From assembly GCF_900163625.1 (NCBI RefSeq), contig NZ_FUIE01000045.1, forward strand, positions 1 through 64,000: a stretch of 64,000 nt of DNA, written 5' to 3'. The position numbers and the translations under genes were made by a program. The DNA is from Brevundimonas diminuta 3F5N (GTDB taxonomy: Bacteria > Pseudomonadota > Alphaproteobacteria > Caulobacterales > Caulobacteraceae). Shown here piece by piece: positions 38,092 to 46,573 of this stretch (positions are counted from its first letter, which is position 1; every line of letters starts with the position of its first letter). The notes beneath the pieces were generated by a model. The model made no database searches and was not told the DNA's origin. It was given only the letters and a program-made list of their open reading frames with translations.

Positions 38092-38418
38092 ATGGCCAAG
38101 CCTGTGGGGCGTCGAGGCTCTTGGTTCGCCGACTGGAAGGGCGAAAGCCTGCCTTGCGTGCATGAATGCTGGTGTCGGCCCGGCAAGGGGACGCTCTCCT
38201 ATCTGGATCCTCATGTCGGCGACGATCCGAAGTGGTCGCCCTTCATCGCGGCCATCCGGTCAGGCGAGAAGGTCATTCTGACCCGAGATGAACTGGGGGC
38301 CGACGGGCAACCGTTCCGCCGTCTGTCCTATATCGCGACCTATGGAGTGAAGGACGTCCAGGTCGAGGGGACGAACCTCGCCTTCCAGTTCGTCGAGCGT
38401 CTCGACAATTTCACCTGA
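38092..38418 (+). CDS. Hypothetical protein, 108 residues
   Basis: A small soluble protein of unknown function, rich in Trp, Gly and Cys at the N-terminus (WFADWKGESLPCVHECWC, three Cys in residues 22-28). It is followed by a beta-rich half (EKVILTRDELGADGQPFRRL). It is divergent from hipBA across the operator region and starts at ATG after AAGGACGGAAACC. The clustered Cys could bind a metal; this is inference. Confidence 0.6.
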   Translation: MAKPVGRRGSWFADWKGESLPCVHECWCRPGKGTLSYLDPHVGDDPKWSPFIAAIRSGEKVILTRDELGADGQPFRRLSYIATYGVKDVQVEGTNLAFQFVERLDNFT

Positions 38419-38461
38419 TGCGGGCGCAACGGGTGACGCTCGAAGGCGGATGGTTTTGATT

Positions 38462-39124
38462 ATGTCTTTCGACGCCAAGGGCCCGGACACAGGCGACGCC
38501 CCCGGCAGGGAAGAGATCGCCTTGTTCGCCGCAAGCCTGCCTCGCCTACATGATGCGGCTTTGCATTTGATCCAGGGCCGCAAGACCTCGCCCGTCGGCG
38601 TTTGCGTGGCGTTGGCCCGATCCGTGGGGGCCGTCGACCTGACAGCCGAGGCGGGGCAGGACTTTCGGCGACGGTTCAACGGCTTCTACGGCGTCCGCCG
38701 GAACGGGGCCTGGCGGGAGGCCTTCTACAGCGCATTCGAAGCCATGAAGGCCGAAACGGGCTCAGCGGACATCTTCTTTGACGGGATGCTGGCTGCTGTG
38801 TTTGACCGAACGGGGCGGACCGAAGCCTCCTTTGTCAGCAAGGCCGTGGCGGTCCTTCGGCCAGAGAGCCCGATAATCGACAGCGTGGTCCGAGCTCGAT
38901 TGGCGAAGCGAATAAGCGCTCCGCCGTTCGGCGGCGGTCTGGAGAATGCGTCGGCCTACTACCGATGGCTTTCCGACGTATTCGAGAGCCTCGGACGTAC
39001 CGAGGAGGCCGGCGCCTGGTCAGTCGTTTTCGACGAGGCGTTCGCCGATGTCCCGGGAGCCGCGTCCCTGCATATCCATCGAAAGCTGGACTTTCTGATC
39101 TGGGGCGGCACAAGCGTCGATTAG
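38462..39124 (+). CDS. Hypothetical protein with a glycosylase-like helical motif
   Basis: A 220-residue mostly helical protein of unknown function. The segment ASFVSKAVAVLRPESPIIDS at about residues 125-145 resembles the pattern (FxSK, hydrophobic helix, PxxPIxDS) found in a group of uncharacterised proteins distantly related to helix-hairpin-helix glycosylases. The rest, including DVFESLGRTEEAGAWSVVFD, gives no clear family. It lies 98 bases before queE on the same strand. The start is ATG 38462; an earlier GTG at 38450 is possible. Confidence 0.6.
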   Translation: MSFDAKGPDTGDAPGREEIALFAASLPRLHDAALHLIQGRKTSPVGVCVALARSVGAVDLTAEAGQDFRRRFNGFYGVRRNGAWREAFYSAFEAMKAETGSADIFFDGMLAAVFDRTGRTEASFVSKAVAVLRPESPIIDSVVRARLAKRISAPPFGGGLENASAYYRWLSDVFESLGRTEEAGAWSVVFDEAFADVPGAASLHIHRKLDFLIWGGTSVD

Positions 39125-39221
39125 GGAGCCGATGGCGCCTATATCCTGCGGCAAGGCCCTGTCGCCTTGTTGGGCATGACCAAAGGGGCGAAGGCGTGAT
39201 GGAAGGCTGTCGGATGGCGCG

Positions 39222-39857
39222 ATGACATATGCGGTCAAAGAGGCTTTCCTGACGGTGCAGGGCGAGGGCGGGCAAGCAGGCCGCTCTGCCGTGTTTCTGC
39301 GCTTTGCAGGCTGCAACCTATGGAATGGGCTGGAGCGGGACCGGGCGAGCGCGGTCTGTTCCTTTTGCGATACGGATTTCGTCGGCGTTGACGGGGACGG
39401 CGGCGGCAAGTTTAAGGACGCCGAAGCCTTGTCAGACCATGTCGCCTCCTTGTGGAGAGGCCGCGTGGGCGATCCCAAGCTCGTGGTCTGCACCGGCGGG
39501 GAGCCGCTCCTGCAGCTGGATCCCGTCTTGATCGCGGCGCTGAAGAGGCAGGGCTTCGATATCGCGGTGGAGACGAACGGCACGGTGGCGGCGCCCGACG
39601 GCATCGACTGGATCTGCGTCAGTCCCAAGGCCGACGCGCCGGTCGTGCAGAAATCGGGGCAGGAGTTGAAGCTGGTCTTCCCCCAGGCCAAGGCCATGCC
39701 TGATCGGTTCGAGGGGCTCGATTTCGAACGCTTCTGGCTGCAGCCCATGGACGGGCCGGACCAGGTCGCGAATACGGCGGCGGCGATCGAATACTGCCTG
39801 ACGCGCCCCCAGTGGCGGCTCAGTGTCCAGACCCACAAATACATAGGCGTTCGCTGA
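39222..39857 (+). CDS. queE: 7-carboxy-7-deazaguanine synthase QueE
   Basis: Radical-SAM enzyme that converts 6-carboxy-tetrahydropterin to 7-carboxy-7-deazaguanine, the branch point to queuosine in tRNA and to deazaguanine bases in DNA. The 211-residue protein has GEGGQAGRSAVFLRFAGC and the variant cluster motif C-x14-C-x2-C (the last part is CSFCDTDF). The SAM-binding GGEP motif is in VCTGGEPLLQ, then VETNGTVAAP and ICVSPKAD. No queC, queD or queF lies nearby in the window, so it is isolated in accessory DNA. Confidence 0.92.
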   Translation: MTYAVKEAFLTVQGEGGQAGRSAVFLRFAGCNLWNGLERDRASAVCSFCDTDFVGVDGDGGGKFKDAEALSDHVASLWRGRVGDPKLVVCTGGEPLLQLDPVLIAALKRQGFDIAVETNGTVAAPDGIDWICVSPKADAPVVQKSGQELKLVFPQAKAMPDRFEGLDFERFWLQPMDGPDQVANTAAAIEYCLTRPQWRLSVQTHKYIGVR

Positions 39858-39954
39858 GGAACGGCTGGCTGACCGGCGGAAGGCCCTGCCTGTTCGGCGG
39901 AGCATAAAAAGGACAGGAGGGAGTCCCTTGGGGCTCAACCTCCTGCCGAGTTTG

Positions 39955-39983
39955 TGGTCAGGAAAATCATGAAAACCTGACCA
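39955..39983. terminator. Hairpin between convergent queE and UDG-like genes
   Basis: Perfect 8-base arms TGGTCAGG and CCTGACCA with a 13-base A-rich loop. It sits where the two genes converge and may act as a terminator, though no long T run follows on either strand. Confidence 0.4.
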
Positions 39984-40002
39984 GGTGGGGCGGGCTTCTG
40001 GA

Positions 40003-40770
40003 TCAGGCGTCCAGTGCGGCGACCTGGCGCAGAAGCGTCGTTCGCGCCGCGTCGATCTTGTCGGCGTTGGTCTTCACCGAGAGTTGGTCGCGGGATTTAC
40101 GGCCAAGGAAGTAAGCGATGCGCTCGGCGTTGGCGCCGCTGGGATGGGGCAGGCCGCTCAGAACCCGTCGGCTGTCCAGGGCGCCGCGCGCTGCGAGGTG
40201 TTGAAGGCTAGCTTCGGCGTGACCGCCCAGGGGAACCCAGATCGCCTTGGGCAGGGCCGCCGCTTCTTCAGCCAGATGGGTTTCGATCAGGGATCGAAGC
40301 GCCGGTTGGGCGAGGGGGCTAGGCGCGCCGGAGTAGTTGTCGCCATTGGCCAGGTAGACGGGATAGCGCAGGGCCGAGGTGAAGTGGACGAGATCGCTGT
40401 CGGCGATGAAGAAATCCTGGGCCGATCTGCGTCCGAATTTTTGAGGAACGCCCACGGCGTCGAGCATGGCCACGAGGGCGTTTCTCATCGCGCCGCTGAA
40501 GCTCGCCGTTGATTTGGCGATCTTGAGGGCCTCGTCCTGGCTCTTGCCGGACGCCAGGGCCTTTTGAAGCGCTTCGATCGCATTGGCCGCCTGGGTGCGT
40601 CCCGGGGTCAGGCCGACCAGAACCAGTTCCGCGGAGCGATTGATGAAGTCGAACGGCGCATAGGTGATGGAGAAGGCGTCGTGGTTGCTGATGGTCAGGT
40701 CGGGAGGGGGCCCTCCCTGGCGATAGGCGGTCAGGTCGATGGCGCGAGCGGCGTCGATAAGGGTCTGCAC
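40003..40770 (-). CDS. Uracil-DNA-glycosylase-superfamily-like protein
   Basis: A 255-residue protein from GTG 40770 (CGGAGACCC just upstream); a longer frame to ATG 40905 lacks a ribosome site. It shows a motif-1-like VLVGLTPGRTQAANA (residues about 47-61) and a motif-2-like GLPHPSGANAERIAYFLG near 215-232, both as in UDG-superfamily folds (GxxPG and HPS). The usual acidic or Asn catalytic residue of motif 1 is not in its normal place, so glycosylase activity is uncertain. It converges with queE. Substrate unknown. Confidence 0.6.
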   Translation of the reverse strand: MQTLIDAARAIDLTAYRQGGPPPDLTISNHDAFSITYAPFDFINRSAELVLVGLTPGRTQAANAIEALQKALASGKSQDEALKIAKSTASFSGAMRNALVAMLDAVGVPQKFGRRSAQDFFIADSDLVHFTSALRYPVYLANGDNYSGAPSPLAQPALRSLIETHLAEEAAALPKAIWVPLGGHAEASLQHLAARGALDSRRVLSGLPHPSGANAERIAYFLGRKSRDQLSVKTNADKIDAARTTLLRQVAALDA

Positions 40771-40921
40771 GAAAAGGGTCTCCGGGTGGGTGTCGGCGCA
40801 AGGCGGAGCGGGCGTCGAACGAAGCGTAGCGACAGCCAGTTGGGGAAATGCAGGGCAGGGTGGGAGCCTCGTCGCCCGGTGTTCGAGCGGCGCAACGAGG
40901 CTCAAAGGGCTCTGGCGGGTG

Positions 40922-42343
40922 TCAGGAGGCCGTGGTCAGGTGATCCAGGACGTCTTGAAGTTCGCCAAGGCTCGCTGGTCGAAACGCCAGCAGTTCTTCG
41001 TTCTTGAAGGAGGGGATGGAGTTCAGGTTGCTGTTTCGGCCGGAAGGCGCGCTGTCCACGAGACGAGCGCGGGCCACCAGGCTGGGCGAGGTCTCGCCGT
41101 CCTGGCGCGCCACATAGATGACGGGCGGACCCTTCCTGGACTCGACCGCGATCGCCTTGCCGGTCCTCAGGTTATGGAAGCGGAAGAGCTTGCGGCTGTG
41201 GCCGATCGCAAGGGGTCGAAAGCGGGCGTCGCCTTCGATAAGGTTGACCACGTCCGCCGTGGGGCCCTCGACGCTCAGGTCGGACGGCTCCAGGGCTCTG
41301 GCGAGTTGGGCCTCGATCTCGCTGCGGGGAATGCGAACCCAGGCGTCCTCGCACGCCAGGGGGCCCAGGGCGGCGTGGGCCCGCGGGTGCCGGAAGCGGG
41401 GCGTGCGCATCTGGCCCAGTCGCTTCAACGCCTCCCAGTAGTCGCTGACGGATTCGGAACGGGCGCCGATCAAATAGCCGTCCTCAAACCGGACGTCGGG
41501 GCTGAAGGGCTTGCGTTCGGCATGCAGGCTGGCTGCGGCGACGGGCACGAGAACGAAATCCTCGATCTCGTCCTCGAGGCCGGCTTCTCCGACGGGCTCG
41601 GGCAGGGCCCACATCGACGGGAAATAGTCGGGGGCCTGCTCGTGCAGCCAGGCGATGGCAGAGGTTGCCGAAATCAGCCGATCGGGTCCGACCTCGAGGG
41701 ACTTGCCGCCTGACTTGCCGAGCGCTTCCGCAATCAGGTTCTGTACCGTCTTGCGGACCCGCTCATAGGTCCCGGTCGAGGCCGAGCCGGGGGTCTTGGC
41801 AAGGGCGGACAGGGCGGCGAGCTGATCGCCGGTGATGGGGCGATTGTTGTCGAGCGCCCAGCGCGCATTGGCGCTCTTGGTGATGAGGCGGAAGAAGTCG
41901 AGAGGGTGAACCGTGGGAGAGACGCCCTTGTCGATCTGATTGGCGCGTTTCAGCCATCCCTCGATCCAGACCTTCATCGTCTCGGCGGAGGTGTCAGGGC
42001 TTGAGGGCTCCACCATCCCGCTCGACGCATAGCAGTAGAGGAGGTGGGCGAAGGCGCCCAGTTCGAAGTGCAGGTTGTCGATCTGGCTGAGGCTGTTCCT
42101 GAAGAAGACAAGAGGGGCTTGGCCCTGGGTTTGTTCGAGGCGCTCTGCGCCGGTTCCATAGGCCTGTTCCCAGGCGCAGGAATCCAGTTCGCGCAGAGCT
42201 TCGCAGACATGCGCCGCGGCATCGGCCGTCAGCAGGGACGACATGGCCTCATACTGGCTGGCCAGGGCGTCCAGCAGTTCGTGAGTGTGGTCGCTCACGT
42301 CGTGCTGTTCCACCCAGGCGTCGAAGATGTTGTGGTCGATCAT
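40922..42343 (-). CDS. Hypothetical protein, about 473 residues
   Basis: A soluble, mostly helical protein not recognised. The N-terminal 230 residues are helical (NSLSQIDNLHFELGAFAHLL, VHPLDFFRLITKSANARWAL). The C-terminal 200 residues look alpha/beta with AIGHSRKLFRFHNLRTGKAI and GPPVIYVARQDGE. ATG 42343 is taken as the start; an in-frame TTG 12 bases earlier is possible and no strong ribosome site is visible for either. It reads toward the UDG-like gene on the same strand and could be co-transcribed with it (151-base gap). Confidence 0.62.
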   Translation of the reverse strand: MIDHNIFDAWVEQHDVSDHTHELLDALASQYEAMSSLLTADAAAHVCEALRELDSCAWEQAYGTGAERLEQTQGQAPLVFFRNSLSQIDNLHFELGAFAHLLYCYASSGMVEPSSPDTSAETMKVWIEGWLKRANQIDKGVSPTVHPLDFFRLITKSANARWALDNNRPITGDQLAALSALAKTPGSASTGTYERVRKTVQNLIAEALGKSGGKSLEVGPDRLISATSAIAWLHEQAPDYFPSMWALPEPVGEAGLEDEIEDFVLVPVAAASLHAERKPFSPDVRFEDGYLIGARSESVSDYWEALKRLGQMRTPRFRHPRAHAALGPLACEDAWVRIPRSEIEAQLARALEPSDLSVEGPTADVVNLIEGDARFRPLAIGHSRKLFRFHNLRTGKAIAVESRKGPPVIYVARQDGETSPSLVARARLVDSAPSGRNSNLNSIPSFKNEELLAFRPASLGELQDVLDHLTTAS

Positions 42344-42800
42344 GTCCAAACTCAAAACTTGTGGGAGAGATGCGCTCCCTGATGTGGACTCTTATGTCGA
42401 TTGTCCATTTTTCTTTCAATAAGGAATATCGCTTTCCTTGGTTTGGATATTTTGTGCTTCGCGCCATTCCTGGTTAGCGTAATCCATATAAAACAAAGGG
42501 TTGAATGGACGTTTGGACGCTGTGCGGGTGAGGCGCCATCGCTGGTGGTGAGGGATAAGAGGAGATTTGATGGGGCTTTGACCGTCGGTATCGGTCGAGC
42601 GCCCCATGCGAGGGAATGGGAGGCTTTGAGGAACCTTGGTTTTTAAGTCTCGCCCAGGCCGCAGGATTGTGTCCCTATGCGGGGGCTGGTTCTCTCATGG
42701 ATCAGCAAGCAGCCCGGCGAGCGGACCGCGCCCACGCCCCCCGTACGGCCAGTTCCCTGCCGGGCTGTTCTTTCTTCGTCAGGCTCGACCAGGACGGCGG
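42344..42800. other. 457-base gap without a convincing gene
   Basis: The part from 42360 to 42500 is AT-rich and probably carries the promoter of the leftward gene. A long-range pair CAGCCCGGC (42710-42718) and GCCGGGCTG (42759-42767), followed by TTCTTTCTTC, could be a terminator or leader structure before the small gene at 42801. Open frames across the region lack ribosome sites and protein-like composition. Confidence 0.4.
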
Positions 42801-42995
42801 ATGGACGGATACACCTTCTACACCCTGCCCGTGTCGGCGAGCGGGCGCGCTTTCAGCCCGGCGACCCTGCCTTCCGACGAGATCGCCATTGCGCGCGCGA
42901 CAGCGGCCTTGCGCGACTGTCCGGCGACAAGGGAGGTGGCGATCTGGAGGGGCTGGCGGTTCGTGGCCAAGGTCAGCAAGGATCCGGCGGACTGA
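42801..42995 (+). CDS. Small hypothetical protein, 64 residues
   Basis: Starts at ATG 42801 after GGACGGCGG. The product has no signal peptide; it reads as a compact alpha/beta miniprotein with SPATLPSDEIAIARATAALRD and EVAIWRGWRFVAKVSKDP. The pattern of a Trp-containing strand pair after a helix suggests a folded domain, but no family is recognised. It converges with the TerB-like gene. Confidence 0.5.
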   Translation: MDGYTFYTLPVSASGRAFSPATLPSDEIAIARATAALRDCPATREVAIWRGWRFVAKVSKDPAD

Positions 42996-43013
42996 TCGTG
43001 AGCCCGCCTGGGG

Positions 43014-43922
43014 CTAGGCGTCGACCTCGTCCGTCGATTGTCCGCCAAAGCGTTTGCGCAGGCTGCTGACGGCCGATCCGGTCTTTTCTCCAAGGCCCGA
43101 AAACGTTCGGCCGACCTTGGCCAGGGTGAGCGCTCTTTCCTTTTGAAAGACGTCGGCGACGGCGTCGATCGCGAGTTCTTCGCGTTCATCAAGCACGCCG
43201 TCGGCCTCCATCACTTCGCGAAGGAAGATCAGAAGTTCGGCTTGCATGGCTTCGGCATTGCAATCCGGGCTGGCGGCCTGGAACTGGGCAAGGGCCGTGG
43301 CGACGGCCTTGACGCGCGTCTGGTCGGAGGCGGCTTCGAGGATGTCGAGAGCCGCGGCGACATAGTCGTGGCTGTAGCCCCATTCCTCGGTGAAGTGACG
43401 CTGGATCGTTGCACGTTCCTCCGCCGCAACAGCGCCGTCGATCCTCGCCACCCGCAGCGCCAGCGCGCCGAGGAGGTCGAGTAGCTGCATGCCGAGGAGG
43501 TCGATGGGGGTGTTGATGAAACGAGGAATGGTGTCGACAAACGCCGCCTGCTGGCGCCGAACCAGGCGGTTGACGCCGTAGTAGACGCCTCCGGAGGCCG
43601 CCGCGGCGGCAAGCACCCACCCCACCGGCGTGGCTGCTGCGGCTCCGATGCCGAGCGCCGACAAGACGCCGCCCGAGGCGGTCGAAGCGAAAAAGGTCGT
43701 CGCCACGACCTTTGAGGCGGCCACCGTCGCGCCGGTGGCCGCGACCCCGCCCGTGTCCCAAAGCGATTGAAGGCCATTCTTCAGGCGCAACACGGCATAG
43801 GCGTCTTCGCCAATCCGCAGCCTGCGTTTGAACTTGAGAGGATCCGCGATGACGCCGTCCACTTCGGCGAGGCGCGCGAGTTCGTCGCGATCCTTGGTCT
43901 TGTCGTCCAGCCTGTCGCTCAT
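43014..43922 (-). CDS. Membrane-associated TerB-like domain protein
   Basis: A 302-residue protein. A Gly/Ala-rich hydrophobic stretch (about residues 58-115, GVAATGATVAASKVVATTFF and a second segment) suggests a hairpin in the membrane. Residues 145-265 form a TerB/DjlA-like helical domain with two acidic metal-binding-type repeats: RVARIDGAVAAEERATIQRH and VMEADGVLDEREELAIDAV. TerB-like domains occur in tellurite-resistance and phage-defence contexts. Its ATG overlaps the stop of the next upstream gene by four bases, so the two proteins are probably made and act together. Confidence 0.78.
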   Translation of the reverse strand: MSDRLDDKTKDRDELARLAEVDGVIADPLKFKRRLRIGEDAYAVLRLKNGLQSLWDTGGVAATGATVAASKVVATTFFASTASGGVLSALGIGAAAATPVGWVLAAAAASGGVYYGVNRLVRRQQAAFVDTIPRFINTPIDLLGMQLLDLLGALALRVARIDGAVAAEERATIQRHFTEEWGYSHDYVAAALDILEAASDQTRVKAVATALAQFQAASPDCNAEAMQAELLIFLREVMEADGVLDEREELAIDAVADVFQKERALTLAKVGRTFSGLGEKTGSAVSSLRKRFGGQSTDEVDA

Positions 43923-44326
43923 CGCATGCCGAAGCTGCGAAACTGGGCTTCCACGCCCGCCATCTTCACCTTCATGGAAACATCCATCATCTCGTTGAGG
44001 GCGCCGAGGCCGATGCCGAGGATGAGAAGGATGGGCGTCAGGAAGGGCGACAGAATAGGCCCGAGGCCGGGAATGGAGTGGACGAGGAATGACATGACGA
44101 GGGCCGCCGCCACGCCAAGGGCTATGCTGGGGTAGGCTTTCGCGAAGTCGAAGACGACCTCCAGGATTTTTGACCCCACCTGGATGATCTTGTCGCCGAC
44201 GACCAGGGTCGCCTCGAGCAGTTTCTCTAGCAGAACCTTGATGTCGGCAGGCGCATCCAGACGCTCGATGCGCCGCCTTAGGACGGCCTTGTCGACCAAG
44301 GGTGTCGGGTCTTGCGGGGGTAGCAT
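43919..44326 (-). CDS. Membrane protein paired with the TerB-like protein
   Basis: A 135-residue protein with ATG 44326 as likely start; the frame is open further upstream without support. Residues 1-55 are soluble and helical (RRRIERLDAPADIKVLLEKL), and two hydrophobic helices lie at about 68-90 and 95-113 (LSPFLTPILLILGIGLGALN). The C-terminus is short and soluble. It is coupled by ATGA overlap with the TerB-like gene. Function unknown; a small membrane partner is the natural reading. Confidence 0.65.
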   Translation of the reverse strand: MLPPQDPTPLVDKAVLRRRIERLDAPADIKVLLEKLLEATLVVGDKIIQVGSKILEVVFDFAKAYPSIALGVAAALVMSFLVHSIPGLGPILSPFLTPILLILGIGLGALNEMMDVSMKVKMAGVEAQFRSFGMR

Positions 44327-44493
44327 GGCGAGTTCCTGGATATCGGCGCTCAGCGAGTTTAGCCTTGTCCGACTTCCAAGCGCTACTGTGCGGTTGAGCC
44401 ATGCACAACCTGGATCAATCGGCATGACGGCGTCAGGTCCGCTGGGCGAAAAGAGAGGCATGTCATGGATGAGAGTTCTGTACGGGGGAGGAT

Positions 44494-44952
44494 GTGAGGC
44501 GAACCTATACGTTCGAAGAGCGCTATGAGCGGGCCTGCCTTCGCGCCGCGATGAACATCCGCGGGCTCTGGGAGGAGAAGGGGAGTTCGGACACGCGTTT
44601 AATCGAGGGGTTGCTTCTTCCTGATGAGTTCACGGTCGTTGGTCGTTCGCTCGCCTTCAGCGAGCGGGGGCGGCGCGAGCACGTCATTCCCAGGCTGATT
44701 GTGATCAAGGCGGTTCACGACATGTTGGAGCGCGGCGCGACAGATGCTCAGATCGCCGGCTTCATCCGTGATCACGTCAAGATCGTCATGATCTCCGACG
44801 AGGAATGTTCACGGCTCGATCGAAAGGACCAACTCGGCTTGCGTCAGCGCATGCCGGCGGGGTGGGTTTTCGGCGACGACATATTCGCCCGGCTGACAGC
44901 CGCCGAAATCGCATGGGCGTCGACGACCGAGGTTGACGTCTTGGTCGGTTAA
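44494..44952 (+). CDS. Hypothetical protein, 152 residues
   Basis: Soluble protein of unknown function. It starts at GTG 44494 directly after GGGGGAGGAT. It has RTYTFEERYERACLRAAMN at the N-terminus, a helical middle (HVIPRLIVIKAVHDMLERGA) and ends EIAWASTTEVDVLVG. It lies 35 bases before the next rightward gene, so the two probably form a unit. Confidence 0.58.
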   Translation: MRRTYTFEERYERACLRAAMNIRGLWEEKGSSDTRLIEGLLLPDEFTVVGRSLAFSERGRREHVIPRLIVIKAVHDMLERGATDAQIAGFIRDHVKIVMISDEECSRLDRKDQLGLRQRMPAGWVFGDDIFARLTAAEIAWASTTEVDVLVG

Positions 44953-44987
44953 AGGGCGAGGTTGAAGACGTGGAAGGGAAGTCGGTG

Positions 44988-45449
44988 ATGGGGGAGCGAA
45001 TGCTCGCGGGCGGATGGACCTATGAGCGCTTGGCGGCCAAGACCGCCGAGGAGCGCTTTAATGTGTGGCTGAACGCCAAGGCGAAGGACGCCTTTGACGC
45101 TCAAGAACTGGCCCGATTCATAGAGGATTCGGGCTTGGACTATGCGCCGACGGGCGGGATCAGCATGTCTGATCCGCGTGTTCTGGAAATGCGCGACGTC
45201 ATTGAATCGCCGGAGGGCGTCGCCGCCTGCCTCAGGGCGACCGCTGACGGTCTGCCCGCCCTGGCTGGCGTCGAGCCGATGATCGTCGCGCGGATGAAGA
45301 CGCGCTATGGTTCATTCAGCCAGATGACGGTTACGGCGGGATCGATCGTCGGCGAACTCATGCTCGGCAAGGGCTACAGGATCGCTTCGCAGAAGAAGAT
45401 GCCGGTCGGGTCCGTGGCCAAGACGGCAGCCTTTTGGGAGATCCGCTAG
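44988..45449 (+). CDS. Hypothetical protein, about 153 residues
   Basis: Soluble protein of unknown function, from ATG 44988; GTG 44970 and ATG 45000 are alternatives. The N-terminal part (WTYERLAAKTAEERFNVW) and the middle (ARFIEDSGLDYAPTGGISMS) are helical. The end ASQKKMPVGSVAKTAAFW is basic. It is the second gene of a pair with 44494-44952 and ends 47 bases from the convergent gene. Confidence 0.58.
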   Translation: MGERMLAGGWTYERLAAKTAEERFNVWLNAKAKDAFDAQELARFIEDSGLDYAPTGGISMSDPRVLEMRDVIESPEGVAACLRATADGLPALAGVEPMIVARMKTRYGSFSQMTVTAGSIVGELMLGKGYRIASQKKMPVGSVAKTAAFWEIR

Positions 45450-45495
45450 GGAGTTTCGGCGAACTCGGCGCGAATCTGGTTCACGTCGTATTGCT

Positions 45496-46320
45496 CTATG
45501 GCCACTGGAAGCGTGCGATCGCTCGAGCGACCGTTGCGCAGTCGTCGGGCGATCGGCCCGACGCTTGTTGTTGAGCATGGTATTGGCCCTGTTGCGTCAA
45601 CATCGGCAGCAGCGTCCGCTGCGCAGCGGAACCGGGGGGCGCCACGCGGTCGAGCCAAACGCCGACGCGTCGTGCGGGCTCAGAGACATCGACGCCGCAA
45701 GCCGCGCCTCGGCCAATCAGCACGGCGTAGGTGCTGACACGATCAATGTGATCATACATCGGATCAGAGGCGGAGGCGGGCGCCGCCATATTCGAGAGGG
45801 GCTGGGCTTCGTGGCTGGCAGGAAGGCGAGTGTCCCGTTCCGTGCGCGCGATTTCCCAAGGCACCGCCTGACCATTCCGCACCAGCGTGAGACCTTCGGC
45901 GCAGTCGGCAGGACCGTTAGAAATTGTATGCTCAATTGGAGCGTTTGACCAAACCACGATTGAGAAGGAACGAGCGGGGCCTCCAGTCTTTGGTTGCGCC
46001 GTGCCGCAGTACTCGGTTCGCTGGCTCCCAGACGTATCGACGGCGTCGATGACGGTGAGGGGGGATCCGTTGCGCGCCGAAAGAAAGGCTTCGATCTGGC
46101 GCTGAATATAGGCGCTGTCAGCTTCCACCCCTGCAGGCGGTTCGCTTCCGATCTCAACGAGGTCAGGCACCCCATCTGAAGCGTGGATGGGTTGAACGAT
46201 GGGCGCTGCCGTGGCGGCCGGGGACGGCTCGGCGGGTTTCGGCAGGACTAGCAGGGCCGCCACGCCGACCACGGCAAAAACGCCTCCACCATAAATCGCG
46301 AGTTCCTTGAACGAAATCAT
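45496..46320 (-). CDS. Membrane-anchored periplasmic hypothetical protein
   Basis: A 274-residue protein with one N-terminal membrane helix (residues 8-28, IYGGGVFAVVGVAALLVLP) and a periplasmic remainder. Four cysteines in the periplasmic part (YCGTAQ, DCAEGL, ACGVDV, DCATVA) could form two disulfides. The start at 46320 follows CGGAGGGGGCTC. No family is recognised. The 253 bases upstream to the nuclease gene at 46574 form a divergent promoter region without other visible features. Confidence 0.62.
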   Translation of the reverse strand: MISFKELAIYGGGVFAVVGVAALLVLPKPAEPSPAATAAPIVQPIHASDGVPDLVEIGSEPPAGVEADSAYIQRQIEAFLSARNGSPLTVIDAVDTSGSQRTEYCGTAQPKTGGPARSFSIVVWSNAPIEHTISNGPADCAEGLTLVRNGQAVPWEIARTERDTRLPASHEAQPLSNMAAPASASDPMYDHIDRVSTYAVLIGRGAACGVDVSEPARRVGVWLDRVAPPGSAAQRTLLPMLTQQGQYHAQQQASGRSPDDCATVARAIARFQWP

Positions 46321-46573
46321 GAGCCCCCTCCGTTATTCGTGCAGGTTGCGCGGCATCCGGTAAGGCGGCGTCAATGGCCGTGGTTAATCCCCGGCTGGTT
46401 GGAGCAAACTCCCAAGCGTGGTTCACCCGGGTGGCTGCTTGATTCAGGATCTTGCTCGGCATGCGTCCGAAGGTGACGCAGTTATGTCGGACTAGGAATG
46501 CTTGGTTGAGCCGCCGGGTCTCTCAAGCATCGTTGAGCGACTTGGTCCGGGTCGGGGGAGGGAAGCTGGGAGC

